Origin: Bog-473 sp036491435
Lineage (GTDB): Bacteria; Actinomycetota; Acidimicrobiia; Acidimicrobiales; RAAP-2
Assembly (NCBI GenBank): GCA_036491435.1
Contig: DASXBZ010000034.1
Coordinates: forward strand, 1-63,614
Direction of reading: 5' to 3'
DNA length: 63,614 nt
In this document: positions 33,915 through 43,075 of the stretch, piece after piece
Layout of the letters: each line of letters begins with the position of its first letter
How positions within the stretch are numbered: the stretch's first letter is position 1
Program-made: the position numbers and the translations under genes
Notes under the pieces: generated by a model
Told to the model about the DNA's origin: nothing
What the model saw: only the letters and a program-made list of their open reading frames with translations
Database searches by the model: none

Positions 33915-34328
33915 ATGCGCCTGTTCAGGGACGATCTCGAAGATGTCGCGTTGTTCGCAGAGGCCAACCGGGGTGAGCGGGCCGTCATCCGGCGCCATCT
34001 GACCCCACTTTCGGTGCCGGCTGGCCGGGTGCTCGTGAAGGAGGGCGCTCGGGGTGACCAGTTCATGGTCCTCATGGAGGGCAATGCGACCGTGAGCCAG
34101 GGAGGGCAGACCATCGCGACCTTGGAGCGGGGCGACCTTGTCGGCGAGATGGCGCTGCTCCAAGACAACGGCACCGACCGGCGCAACGCCACGGTCACCG
34201 CGAGCACCGATGCGGTGATCTACGTCGGTTCGCGGTCGGATTTCCGCGAGATCCTGCAGGCGGCGCCGTCGGTGGCGCGCAAGGTGCGCCAGACGGCGGC
34301 CGAGCGCACTCTGCCCCGAGCCGCCTGA
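33915..34328 (+). CDS. Stand-alone cyclic-nucleotide-binding domain protein
   Basis: The 137-residue product is a single Crp/Fnr-type beta-roll (LSVPAGRVLVKEGARGDQFM, LERGDLVGEMALLQDN, and an RRNATVTA segment where a phosphate-binding Arg-Ala/Asn occurs in family members). There is no DNA-binding helix-turn-helix or enzyme domain, so it could be a regulatory subunit or a cNMP buffer. It has a strong ribosome site (AAAGGAG). It resembles the N-terminal domain of the fusion at 29470 only at family level. Confidence 0.8.
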   Translation: MRLFRDDLEDVALFAEANRGERAVIRRHLTPLSVPAGRVLVKEGARGDQFMVLMEGNATVSQGGQTIATLERGDLVGEMALLQDNGTDRRNATVTASTDAVIYVGSRSDFREILQAAPSVARKVRQTAAERTLPRAA

Positions 34329-34401
34329 GCGCCGCGCCTCGGGCGCGGGCGCATCTCCCGGCGCGGCCGATCGGGAGTACCGCACGCCGAGCGCACGTGC
34401 G

Positions 34402-34431
34402 CGGTCCCTGGCGACCAAAGCTACGGGACCG
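34402..34431. repeat. CGGTCCC/GGGACCG inverted repeat before SDR gene
   Basis: CGGTCCC (34402-34408) and GGGACCG (34425-34431) form a perfect 7-bp inverted repeat with a 16-base spacer, 12 bases before the SDR start. It could be an operator. There is no local regulator to pair with it. Confidence 0.3.
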
Positions 34432-34443
34432 TAATGTCACGGC

Positions 34444-35253
34444 ATGCAGACGCAAGAGCTCGCGGGAAAGGTCGCGATCGTCACCGGCGGCGCCGGCGGC
34501 ATCGGCCGGGTCTCCTGCGAAACGCTGGCGGCGGAGGGCGCGAAGGTCGTCGTGGCGGACGTCGACGCCGACGCGGGGAAGGAGACCGCGGACCGCATCG
34601 GTGACGCCGCCGCGTTCAAGCAGACCGACGTGAGCGACATCGGACAGGTGCAGGCAGCGGTCGACTTTGCCGTGGAGCGGTTCGGCGGCCTGGACATCAT
34701 GTTCAACAACGCCGGCATCGGGAGCCCGCTGACCCGCTTCCTGCACGATGACCTGGAGGACTTCTCGCGCATCATGAACGTGAACCTCTTCGGTGTCATC
34801 GCCGGAGCGCAGAGTGCGGCGCGCTACATGAAGGACCACGGCGGTGGCTCCATCGTCAACAACGCGTCGATCGCTGCGATCAACGCCGGGGCGGGGATGA
34901 TCACGTACCGGGCGTCCAAGGCGGCCATCGCCCACGCCACGAAGTGCATGGCCATCGACCTGGCGCCCTATGCCATCCGGGTCAACTGCGTGACGCCCGC
35001 CCACATCCGCACCGGTATCACGACCTACGACATGGGGCCCGTCCTGCGCTACATGCAGCCACTCGAGCGACAGGCGCAACCCCAGGACGTCGCCAATGCG
35101 GTGGTCTTCCTCTCCAGCGACCGTGCCGCCCAGGTGACCGGCGTCATCTTGCCGATCGACGGCGGTACCACGGCCGGCCCCTCGTACGCGCAGACGAAGC
35201 TCATCATGTCCACGGCGGCGCCCCCGGAAGGTTCCAAGACGCCCGGCTCGTGA
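34444..35253 (+). CDS. Short-chain dehydrogenase/reductase (classical SDR)
   Basis: The 269-residue NAD(P)-dependent oxidoreductase has the cofactor motif TGGAGGIG (residues 14-21), Asp at the end of beta-2 (VVADVDAD, favouring NAD), NNAG, the catalytic Ser in NNASIAA and YRASK. The C-terminal PIDGGTTAGP is typical. It is separate from the minus-strand P450 gene that converges on it. The substrate is likely an alcohol or ketone of the adjoining catabolic region, by position only. Confidence 0.9.
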   Translation: MQTQELAGKVAIVTGGAGGIGRVSCETLAAEGAKVVVADVDADAGKETADRIGDAAAFKQTDVSDIGQVQAAVDFAVERFGGLDIMFNNAGIGSPLTRFLHDDLEDFSRIMNVNLFGVIAGAQSAARYMKDHGGGSIVNNASIAAINAGAGMITYRASKAAIAHATKCMAIDLAPYAIRVNCVTPAHIRTGITTYDMGPVLRYMQPLERQAQPQDVANAVVFLSSDRAAQVTGVILPIDGGTTAGPSYAQTKLIMSTAAPPEGSKTPGS

Positions 35254-35274
35254 CCGTCCGTCGGCCCGTCACGC

Positions 35275-36552
35275 TCAGCCCGCCGGCGCAAGCTCCAAGT
35301 AGAGGCGCTGCAGCCCCCTGAGGAAGAACGTCGGGAGGTACTCGTAGGTCCGGCCGTCGGCAGGACCGTGCTCCTTCTCGGAGATCGTGATCTCGGAGGT
35401 CCGGTCGAGGAACCGGTTGACCGTCACCCTGCCCTCGGCGCGGGCGAGCGGCGCCCCGGCACAGGTGTGGATGCCGAAACCGAACGCGATGTGCTGCCGG
35501 GCGTTCGCCCGGTTGATATCGAACTCGTACGGGTTTTCGAACATCCGCGGGTCGCGATTGCAGGCGCCGGGCACCAGCATCAGGCTGCTCCCGGCGGGAA
35601 TCTCCACTCCGCCGAGCTCGGTCCGGACCCGCGCCATCCGGAACTGCGTGCGGAGGGGGCTCTCGAGACGGAGGGTCTCCTCAATGAAGTTCGGGATCAG
35701 GTCCCGGTCGTCGCGCACCAGCTTCTGGAGGTCGGGCCGCTCACCGAGCATGCGCAGCGCGAACGACAGCAGCCGCACGGTGGTCTCCTGGCCGCCGGCG
35801 AAGAGGTTGGCGGCGATCAGTGCCGCGTCCTTCACTTCCGGCGTCGAGCCGTCGGGGAAGGTCGCGGTGGCGAGGCCACTCAGCACGTCGTGCCGCGGAT
35901 TCTGGCGGCGGTCCTCGATGTAGCCGGTGAAGCGCTCGTAGAGGAACTCCAGCGGCTTGTGCCCGACCGCCTCATGGGTCGTCGACAACCGCTCGCGAAA
36001 GAGGGAGTGATCGGATTCGGGCACGCCCTCGAGGTCGGCGATGACCGTCAGCGTGAAGGGTTCCGCGTACGACCCGACCATTTCGCATGCACCGTCTTCG
36101 AGGAAGCCGTCGATGAGCTGGTCGGCGAACCGCCACATGAAGTCCTCGTTCTCCTTGAGGCGCTTCGGCGTGATCAGGCGCATCAGCAGGTGGCGGTGCG
36201 CGGTGTGGTTCGGTGGGTCGAATGCCGGCAGCTGGTCGCTGAAGGGCAGCTCGTCACGGCATTTGACGATGATCGCAGTGACGTCGTCGCCCTCGAAGGG
36301 CGACGAGAACTTCTGGAAATTCCCGCACACGCAGTTGCACGACGAGTACGTCCCCGAAGCCACGTCGTTGGCGGGGAAGGATGCCGGATCGTTGTAGACA
36401 CCCATCGCCTCGGGGTGTCCCGTGATGACGTACATCCCGTAATTCGGTTCCCGCCACACCGGAGACTGGGCACGGACCCAGTCGAAGTATTCGTACGGGT
36501 CGTCCTGGACGACCCGGTTGGTGAAGAAATTGACGTCCTTGAAATCGCTCAC
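35275..36552 (-). CDS. Cytochrome P450 with B-C region cysteine cluster
   Basis: The 425-residue P450 has the I-helix AGGQETT, the ExxR in IEETLRLESP and the heme loop FGFGIHTCAGAPLARAEG. It resembles mycobacterial-type P450s (LPFSDQLPAFDPPNHTAHRH, LMRLITPKRLKENE). An unusual stretch, YSSCNCVCGNFQKF, places three cysteines within five residues near residue 70, with another Cys about 24 residues later. GTG 36552 starts two bases after the flavoprotein stop, so the pair is coupled; the open frame running further upstream is a shadow. Confidence 0.93.
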   Translation of the reverse strand: MSDFKDVNFFTNRVVQDDPYEYFDWVRAQSPVWREPNYGMYVITGHPEAMGVYNDPASFPANDVASGTYSSCNCVCGNFQKFSSPFEGDDVTAIIVKCRDELPFSDQLPAFDPPNHTAHRHLLMRLITPKRLKENEDFMWRFADQLIDGFLEDGACEMVGSYAEPFTLTVIADLEGVPESDHSLFRERLSTTHEAVGHKPLEFLYERFTGYIEDRRQNPRHDVLSGLATATFPDGSTPEVKDAALIAANLFAGGQETTVRLLSFALRMLGERPDLQKLVRDDRDLIPNFIEETLRLESPLRTQFRMARVRTELGGVEIPAGSSLMLVPGACNRDPRMFENPYEFDINRANARQHIAFGFGIHTCAGAPLARAEGRVTVNRFLDRTSEITISEKEHGPADGRTYEYLPTFFLRGLQRLYLELAPAG

Positions 36553-36554
36553 GC

Positions 36555-38258
36555 TCAACCCCTTCCGTTCGCAGAACCCACAGAGCCTTCGGCGTCGTCG
36601 CGTCGGGTGGCGTGGCGAGCCGCGACAAAGCCGAAGACCATGGTGTTGGCGATGCTCGCACCAGGCCCGAGGTAGTGGCGGCCCATGACCGTGGCCGTGC
36701 CATTGCCCGTGGCGTAGAGCCCGCTGATCGGCTGATCGTCCTGGCCGATCACCCGTGCGTACTCGTCGGTGAGGACGCCGCCGCACGTCCCGATGTCGCC
36801 CGGAACCACCTCGACCGCGTAGTAGGGCGGTTCGTCGATCGGGCCGAGGCACGGGTGCACCCCGTGGTTCGGGTCGCCGAGCGCCCGGTTGTAGGCCGAC
36901 TCCCCCCGCCCGTACTCGGGGTCGACCCCGTTGCGGGCGTTCTCGTTGAAGTGCTCGACGGTCTCCGACAGACCCACCGGGTCGATGGCGCACAGCTGGG
37001 CGAGGTCGTCCAGCGTCCATGCCTGCTTGAGGATCCCGCTCTCGTAGAGCTTGCGGGGGAACCGGCCAGGACGTGATCGGAGGTGGGCGTAGCGCTTGCG
37101 GTAACGGTCGTCGAAGATGAGCCAGCACGGGACGGCGCGGCTCGTCTTGTCCCGCGCGTACATGGCCTTGCCCACTTCCATGTACGAGTTCGACTCGTTC
37201 ACGAAACGCTGTCCGGCGGCATCCACGTAGATCGTGCGCGGCCGCTGGCGCGCCTGGTCCAGGGTGGACTGGCCGAAACGTCCCGTCCGTGGTGAGGGCA
37301 GCCACCAAGCCTCGTCCATCAGGTCGGTCTTTGCGCCGATCCGCATGGCCTCCTCGAGCACCTCGCCGGTGTCGCCGGGATTCGAGATCGACCACCGGGC
37401 CGTGTTCGGCTGTTCGCCCCCGTAGCGCTGCCGCATGTCGCGGTTGTGGGCGAAGCCACCGGAGGCCAGCAGCACACCGTGGCGGGCACGGATCAAGACG
37501 GGGGACCCCTCGCGCCGCGTGCGCACCCCCACCACTCGACCGTCCTCCACGATCAATTCTTCGAGCGGCGCCTCGGTCCAGACCGGGATGTCCTGGTCGA
37601 GCGCCGCCTTGAGCATCTGTCCGACCAGTGACGCCCCGTTCGTCAGGAGGGCCCGGCGACGGAGTTGCGCCGCGTACGTCCGGATCACGACGCGCGCCGA
37701 GACGGTGAACGCACCGATGCTGCGGTTGTAGTTCGAGAGCGAGCGCGCTTCGTTCGTCATCACTGCGAGTCCGAGGCTCTTCGCCAGGCCGGGCTGCAGC
37801 TTCTCGAGCCACGGACCGAGCGCGTGGCCGTCCCACGGCACAGGTTCGATCCCGCGTCCGGGGTCCACGCCACCTTTCGCACTTGAGTAGTAGTCGCTGT
37901 AGCCGCGGCAGTACACGAAGCGAACACCGCGCTGCTGGAGAAAAGCGACCATCTCGGCGCCGGCCGTCAGGAAGGCGTCCCGCCGTTCGAACGACGAGCA
38001 TGGTCCGACATCGCCCACGACCGCCTCGAAATGCGCCATCGCGTCTTCGTAGGAGTCGGGCACTCCCGCGGCCAGCATCACCGGGTTGTTCGGCACCCAG
38101 ACGATGCCACCGGACATGCAGGTCGAGCCGCCGATCAATGCCTGCTTCTCCAGCACCAGCGCGCTCGCCCCCGCGTCTCCGGCGGTCAGGGCCGCGACGA
38201 TGCCGCCGCCGCCCGACCCGACAATCACAAAGTCGACGGTGGAGTCCCACGTCGTCAT
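36555..38258 (-). CDS. KstD-like FAD-dependent dehydrogenase (3-ketosteroid delta-1-dehydrogenase family)
   Basis: The 567-residue flavoprotein belongs to the fumarate reductase/KstD family. It has the FAD motif VIVGSGGGGIVAALTAGDAG, then LIGGSTCMSGGIVWVPNN, the PGDIGTCGGVLTDE segment (PGDLGTKGG in KstD) and GLYATGNGTATVMGRHYLGP. KstD desaturates ring A of 3-ketosteroids. The Lys of GTKGG is Cys here and catalytic tyrosines could not all be placed, so a related cyclic ketone may be the substrate. ATG 38258 is preferred to 38300. It is followed by a coupled P450. Confidence 0.85.
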   Translation of the reverse strand: MTTWDSTVDFVIVGSGGGGIVAALTAGDAGASALVLEKQALIGGSTCMSGGIVWVPNNPVMLAAGVPDSYEDAMAHFEAVVGDVGPCSSFERRDAFLTAGAEMVAFLQQRGVRFVYCRGYSDYYSSAKGGVDPGRGIEPVPWDGHALGPWLEKLQPGLAKSLGLAVMTNEARSLSNYNRSIGAFTVSARVVIRTYAAQLRRRALLTNGASLVGQMLKAALDQDIPVWTEAPLEELIVEDGRVVGVRTRREGSPVLIRARHGVLLASGGFAHNRDMRQRYGGEQPNTARWSISNPGDTGEVLEEAMRIGAKTDLMDEAWWLPSPRTGRFGQSTLDQARQRPRTIYVDAAGQRFVNESNSYMEVGKAMYARDKTSRAVPCWLIFDDRYRKRYAHLRSRPGRFPRKLYESGILKQAWTLDDLAQLCAIDPVGLSETVEHFNENARNGVDPEYGRGESAYNRALGDPNHGVHPCLGPIDEPPYYAVEVVPGDIGTCGGVLTDEYARVIGQDDQPISGLYATGNGTATVMGRHYLGPGASIANTMVFGFVAARHATRRDDAEGSVGSANGRG

Positions 38259-38319
38259 GTCACGACCTCTCCGACCTCCCCAGTACTCCTGCAGCGCCAA
38301 GGGAAGTTAGCAGGCCCCG

Positions 38320-38349
38320 TTGACGATTGCTACGGATCCGAAGTAATCT
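38320..38349 (+). promoter_or_regulatory. Promoter candidate for amidohydrolase operon
   Basis: TTGACG (38320-38325) and TAATCT (38344-38349) are separated by 18 bases, a fair primary-sigma promoter, 35 bases before the ATG at 38384. It lies in the divergent gap facing the KstD-like gene. Confidence 0.45.
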
Positions 38350-38383
38350 GCCCTCGACCGTTTCGAGCGCAAAGTTGGGGGCG

Positions 38384-39556
38384 ATGAGCGGGAATTCGAG
38401 CACGTTGAGCTATCCGGCTGAGGGCCTGGGCGCCCCCAAGGACCGTCATCCGACGCCGCCGGCCGACCTCGGACTGCCCACAGGGACCGAGGTGTTCTCG
38501 GCGGACGACCACATCTCGCTGTCGGAAGACATCTTCTACGAACGTCTGCCGGAGGGCATGAAGGAGCAGGCGCCGCGGATCATCAACGTCGAAGGCGGTT
38601 GGTCCCTCGGCGTCGACGGCAAGTCCATCCTCGTGCCCGAGTTCATCCGGGTGGTCACGCAGTACGACCCGGTGCCCGGATCACACGCCGGCGACGTCGA
38701 CGCCCGTCTGGCCGCTCTCGACTCGGAGGGCGTCGACAGGGAGCTCGCGTTCCCGAACTCGATACTCGCCCTGTTCGGATGGCCCGACCGGGAGATGCGT
38801 GAAGCGTGCTTCAGGGTCTACAACGAATACATCGCAGAGGTCCAGGAGAGGTCGGGCCACCGTATCTACGGCGTCGGACTGATCAACTGGTGGGACGCCG
38901 AGGGAGCCCGGCGCACCGTGAACGAGTTGAAGGCGCTCGGGCTGAAGACGTTCCTCATGCCCCTGATGCCGGGCAAGGATCTCGACGGTAAGCCGATCGA
39001 CTACGCGAGCCCCGCCATGGACGGGGTGTGGGACGCGATCGAGGAGGCCGGGATCCCGGTCTCCCACCACATCGGGGAGAACCCGCCGGCAACGCCCATC
39101 GCCTTTAATGCGATCAGCATCGGCATGCTCCAGTCCGTGGCACCCTTCCGCGACACCTTCGGGAAGTACATCTTCGGCGGCATCCTCGACCGTCACCCCG
39201 GTCTCAAGATCGGCTACTTCGAGGGAGGCATCAACTGGGTCCCGTCCGCGCTGCAGGACGCCGAGCACATCGCAGCCTCGTTCCAGCACCTTGCTGACCT
39301 CCAGATCGAGCACGAGCCGACCTATTACTGGGACAACCACATGTGTGCCTCGTTCATGGTCGACCCGCTCGGACTCGCGCTCTTGGCCCGCATCGGCGTC
39401 GACCGCGTGATGTGGTCCACCGATTTCCCCCACAACGAGAGCACATACGGCTACAGCAACGAGTCGCTCGCCTCCGTCGTCGGCGCCGTGGGTCCCGATG
39501 CCACTGCCGCAATCGCCGGCGGCAACGTCAAGCGGTTCTTGGGAATCGAAGCTTGA
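38384..39556 (+). CDS. Amidohydrolase family (COG2159) metal-dependent hydrolase
   Basis: The 390-residue TIM-barrel protein of the amidohydrolase-2 family shows FSADDHISLSEDIFYERLP at the N-terminal metal site, PVSHHIGENPPATP with the central histidines, and VMWSTDFPHNESTYGYS, with the Asp of the last barrel strand. Relatives include decarboxylases and C-C or ester hydrolases acting on aromatic or cyclic acids in mycobacterial catabolic clusters. It leads a plus-strand unit with enoyl-CoA hydratase, CoA-transferase and MarR genes. Confidence 0.85.
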   Translation: MSGNSSTLSYPAEGLGAPKDRHPTPPADLGLPTGTEVFSADDHISLSEDIFYERLPEGMKEQAPRIINVEGGWSLGVDGKSILVPEFIRVVTQYDPVPGSHAGDVDARLAALDSEGVDRELAFPNSILALFGWPDREMREACFRVYNEYIAEVQERSGHRIYGVGLINWWDAEGARRTVNELKALGLKTFLMPLMPGKDLDGKPIDYASPAMDGVWDAIEEAGIPVSHHIGENPPATPIAFNAISIGMLQSVAPFRDTFGKYIFGGILDRHPGLKIGYFEGGINWVPSALQDAEHIAASFQHLADLQIEHEPTYYWDNHMCASFMVDPLGLALLARIGVDRVMWSTDFPHNESTYGYSNESLASVVGAVGPDATAAIAGGNVKRFLGIEA

Positions 39557-39621
39557 GCCTGAAGCACTGAACGCTGCGCCCATCACCCAGACCATTCGCA
39601 TCAGACAAGGAGCTCACTGAC

Positions 39622-40593
39622 ATGGCCGACGACGAATTCCCACCACCTGAGGAGATTGTCCTCTACGAGAAGGACCCGAGCACCAAGATCGCGACGATTA
39701 CTTTCAACCGGCCCGAACAGCACAACATCCCGACCATCGGCGCCCGCAAGCGATATGCGGATCTGATCTTCAAGGCCAGCATCGACGACGACGTCAAGGT
39801 GCTCGTCATCCGCGGCATCGGGGACCACTTGGGTACCGGTGCCGACCTCGATGAGGTGATGTACAAGCAGGCCGAAGGCAAGGTGCTGTACGAAGAGTTG
39901 GGCCTCGACGAGGAAGACGACATCACGATGCCGCCGCAGCGCTCCTATCGGGCCGGGGCCTCCCTCTTGCACTGGTACGGCAACGTGCGCTCAGGTTGCC
40001 GCAGCCTGCAGGACTTCAAGAAGATCAGCATCCTCGAGGTCAAGGGCTACTGCTACGGCTGGCATTTCTACCAAGCAGGCGATGCCGACATCGTCATCTC
40101 GTCCGACGACGCTCTGTTCGGGCACCCCGCCTTCCGCTACGTCGGCTGGGCCCCTCGCATGTGGCAGTGGGCGACCATGATGGGCTTGCGCAAATTCCAG
40201 GAGATGGTCTTCACCGGCCGGCCCTTCACCGCCAAGGAAATGTACGAGTGCAACTTCGTGAACAGTGTGGTGTCCCGAGAGGATCTCGAGGCCGAAGTTG
40301 ACAAGTATGCCCGTGCCTGTGCACGGACACGGCCGACCGACACGGTCTTCCTCCAGAAGACGTTCTTCGAGATCTACAAGCAGCAACAGGGCGAGTACAT
40401 GGGCAGCATGCTCAGTGCTTGGCTCGAGTCCATGGGCGGGACAGCTCGGAACGACGTGGACGGCCAGCGCGCAAACCTCAGCATGGAGACCATGGACGCG
40501 GGGCTCAATGTCGAAGTGAAGAACAACGACAATGCGTACCCACCGGAATGGCGGCTGAGCCATTCCGGGCGCCGACGCCGCGACGACGACTGA
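39622..40593 (+). CDS. Enoyl-CoA hydratase/isomerase family protein
   Basis: The 323-residue crotonase-fold protein is about 60 residues longer than typical hydratases. It has IATITFNRPEQHNIPTIGAR, VLVIRGIGDHLGTGADLDEV as the oxyanion-hole region, and KGYCYGWHFYQAGDADIVIS. The usual Glu pair of hydratases is not clear, so it may be an isomerase, hydrolase or ring-cleaving member. AAGGAG precedes the ATG. It lies between the amidohydrolase and the CoA-transferase and presumably acts on the CoA ester made by the latter. Confidence 0.88.
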   Translation: MADDEFPPPEEIVLYEKDPSTKIATITFNRPEQHNIPTIGARKRYADLIFKASIDDDVKVLVIRGIGDHLGTGADLDEVMYKQAEGKVLYEELGLDEEDDITMPPQRSYRAGASLLHWYGNVRSGCRSLQDFKKISILEVKGYCYGWHFYQAGDADIVISSDDALFGHPAFRYVGWAPRMWQWATMMGLRKFQEMVFTGRPFTAKEMYECNFVNSVVSREDLEAEVDKYARACARTRPTDTVFLQKTFFEIYKQQQGEYMGSMLSAWLESMGGTARNDVDGQRANLSMETMDAGLNVEVKNNDNAYPPEWRLSHSGRRRRDDD

Positions 40594-40596
40594 CGC

Positions 40597-43044
40597 ATGG
40601 CGTCGCCCTTCGCGAGCACGCCGAATTCGGAGAAAGGGTCGTCTTCGGATCCGCCACTGAGCGGCCTGCGGGTGATCGATCTCTCCACCTGGATCGCAGG
40701 CGCCTACTGCACCAAGCTGCTCGCCGACGGCGGCGCTGAGGTCATCAAGGCCGAAGCGCCCGGGGGCGACCCGTTGCGTCGCTGGTCGGCGTCGGGAGCG
40801 ACCATCGAGGACGGAGAAGACGGAGCGCTCTTCAACTTCCTGCATGCGTCGAAGGAGAGTGTCGTCGTCGACACGAGCGACGACACTCAACTCGCCTCGC
40901 TCCATTCCCTCCTCGGGTCCGCCGACGCCGTCGTCTGGTCGCGTGGCTCGCCCGTGGCCGAGCACCCGGCGCTGGCCGCGCGGCAGATCCGCCATGACCA
41001 TCCGCACCTGACCGTCACCGCGATCACGCCGTTCGGGCTCGAAGGCCCGTGGAGCGACAGGGCGGCCACGGAATTCACCCTGCAGGGCTGGTCCGGGGGG
41101 ATCGTCGGGCTCGCCCGCGGGAGACCCGACCGGGAGCCCGTGTACGTCGGTGGCCAGATCGGCGAGTGGCTCGCTGGCCTGTTCGCCGCGATTGGGACGC
41201 TCGCGGCCGGCTGGCGCGGCGACCCGGGCGGTGACCTCGTCGACGTCTCCATGCTCGAGGCGCTGGCGTCGTGCCTCACCTACTACCCGGTCACGTTCAA
41301 CGACCAGATGGGGCGGCCGATGCGGAAGAAGCGCTTCGTCCCCACCCCGGGCGTGGGTGCCGCGAGCGACGGGTTGGTCGGGCTCGGGGTCGGAACCGGG
41401 CAACAGTGGCTCGACTTCTGCGCCATGGTGGAACATCCCGAGTGGACCGAGGACCCCAAGCTCTTCCTCGATCGCACCGCGCTGGCGCCCACGATCGATG
41501 AGTGGATCGCCGGGCACACGGTGGACGAAGTGCTCGACCTGACCTCGGCCTTCCGCATCCCCAACGCACCGGTGGTCAACGGCGAGAACGCGACGACCTT
41601 CGAGCACTTCCGCGGCCGTGGGACCTTCGCCCCGAACCCGAGGGACGGTGTGGCGAACCCGCGCCCGCCGTACCGGCTCGGTGCAGCGAGCCTGCGTCCC
41701 GCCGAGCCGGCCCCCCGACTGGGTGCGCACTCCATCGAAGGGGCCCTGCAGCGGCGAAAGGATCGACCCCCGTGGCCGAGGCCACAACGCTCCGGTGCCC
41801 TGCCCTTCGAGGGGCTCCGGGTGTTGGACATGACCGCCTTCTGGGCGGGCCCCCTGGCGGGCCACGTGCTGGCGCTTCTCGGAGCCGAGGTGATCCATCT
41901 CGAGTCGGCGAACCGGCCGGACGGCGTCCGGTTGGTGGGCGGCGTGCCCCAGAGCGAAGAGCGGTACTGGGAGCGCGGACCGATCTTCGCCGCGCTCAAC
42001 ACCAACAAGAAGAGCCTGACCCTCAACCTCCGAAACCCTCGGGGCAACGAAGTCCTCAGGGAGTTCGTCAAGACCTGCGACGTAGTCATCGAGAACTACA
42101 CCCCGCGGGTGCTCGACCAGCTGGGCGTCGACTACGAGACGCTGCGGAGCGAACGGCCGGATCTGGTCATGGTCCGGATGCCGGGGTTCGGGCTCGACGG
42201 TCCCTGGCGCGACCAGGCGGCGTTCGCCTTCGTCATAGAGGACGCATCGGGTCTCACGTGGCTGACGGGCCACCCGGATCTGCTCCCGTTCGAGCCGTAC
42301 ACGGTCGGCGATCCCAACGCCGGCCTGCACGCGCTCTTCGGCCTTCTCCTCGCGCTCCAGCACCGCCGCCGTACGGGCGAGGGCGGTCTGGTCGAGGCCT
42401 CGATGGTCGACGCCGCGCTGAATGTCGCCGCGGAGCAGGTGATCGAGCACTCGGCGTACGGTGCGCTCCTCGAACGCCAAGGCAACCGAGGCCCGACCGC
42501 GGCGCCACAGAACCTCTACCGGGTCGCCAAGCGCGACGAGAACGCCAGGGACGACTCGTGGGTGGCCATTGCGGTCGCCACCAACGAACACTGGCGGGCG
42601 CTCCGCGCCGCGCTGGGCGAGCCCGCATGGGCCGCCGACGAAGATCTGGGGACCGCCGCAGGGCGGCTGCGCGCCCACGACGAGATCGACGCCCGCCTGG
42701 CGGAGTGGTGCCGCGACAGGCAGTCCAACGAGGTCGTGAGCCGACTGTCAGAAGCCGGCGTGCCGGTCGCGGCCGTCACCCAACCGCACCACCAGCCGGA
42801 CCTGCCGCCGTTCCAGGCCCGCCACTTCTTCGAGGAAGTCAAGCATCCCGTGATCGGCAACTCTCGATACAGCACGCTCCCCATCAGGTTCGAACGTGGC
42901 CCGGATCGGTGGCACACCCGCCACGCGCCGCTGCTCGGGGAGCACAACCGCGAGCTCCTGCGCGAACTCGGCCTCACGAGCGAGGACGTCGACGCGCTGG
43001 AAGCCGAAGGGGTCATCGGCGAGTCGCTCGTCGCGGGAGCCTGA
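40597..43044 (+). CDS. Double-domain family III CoA-transferase (CaiB/BaiF-CaiB/BaiF)
   Basis: The 815-residue protein contains two complete CaiB/BaiF domains in tandem: one at about 20-390 (LSGLRVIDLSTWIAGAYCTK, LADGGAEVIKAEAPGGDPLR) and one at about 405-805 (FEGLRVLDMTAFWAGPLAGH, LLGAEVIHLESANRPDGVRL). These enzymes move CoA between carboxylic acids. At the expected catalytic Asp position, domain 1 has VDVSM (Asp216) and domain 2 has VEASM (Glu600), so the halves are not equivalent. A fused pseudo-dimer is likely. Only three bases separate it from the hydratase gene. Confidence 0.9.
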   Translation: MASPFASTPNSEKGSSSDPPLSGLRVIDLSTWIAGAYCTKLLADGGAEVIKAEAPGGDPLRRWSASGATIEDGEDGALFNFLHASKESVVVDTSDDTQLASLHSLLGSADAVVWSRGSPVAEHPALAARQIRHDHPHLTVTAITPFGLEGPWSDRAATEFTLQGWSGGIVGLARGRPDREPVYVGGQIGEWLAGLFAAIGTLAAGWRGDPGGDLVDVSMLEALASCLTYYPVTFNDQMGRPMRKKRFVPTPGVGAASDGLVGLGVGTGQQWLDFCAMVEHPEWTEDPKLFLDRTALAPTIDEWIAGHTVDEVLDLTSAFRIPNAPVVNGENATTFEHFRGRGTFAPNPRDGVANPRPPYRLGAASLRPAEPAPRLGAHSIEGALQRRKDRPPWPRPQRSGALPFEGLRVLDMTAFWAGPLAGHVLALLGAEVIHLESANRPDGVRLVGGVPQSEERYWERGPIFAALNTNKKSLTLNLRNPRGNEVLREFVKTCDVVIENYTPRVLDQLGVDYETLRSERPDLVMVRMPGFGLDGPWRDQAAFAFVIEDASGLTWLTGHPDLLPFEPYTVGDPNAGLHALFGLLLALQHRRRTGEGGLVEASMVDAALNVAAEQVIEHSAYGALLERQGNRGPTAAPQNLYRVAKRDENARDDSWVAIAVATNEHWRALRAALGEPAWAADEDLGTAAGRLRAHDEIDARLAEWCRDRQSNEVVSRLSEAGVPVAAVTQPHHQPDLPPFQARHFFEEVKHPVIGNSRYSTLPIRFERGPDRWHTRHAPLLGEHNRELLRELGLTSEDVDALEAEGVIGESLVAGA

Positions 43045-43075
43045 GCGCGTGGCCCGCTCGCCGTATTCTTCGCGT

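Noticed and set aside
36553..38250. P450 appearing fused to a large upstream domain
   Set aside because: The upstream part is a shifted-frame shadow of the KstD-like flavoprotein; GTG 36552 gives a normal P450.
39991..42678. 895-codon open frame on the minus strand
   Set aside because: Antisense shadow of the enoyl-CoA hydratase and CoA-transferase genes; Gly/Arg/Glu-rich composition and no recognisable domain.
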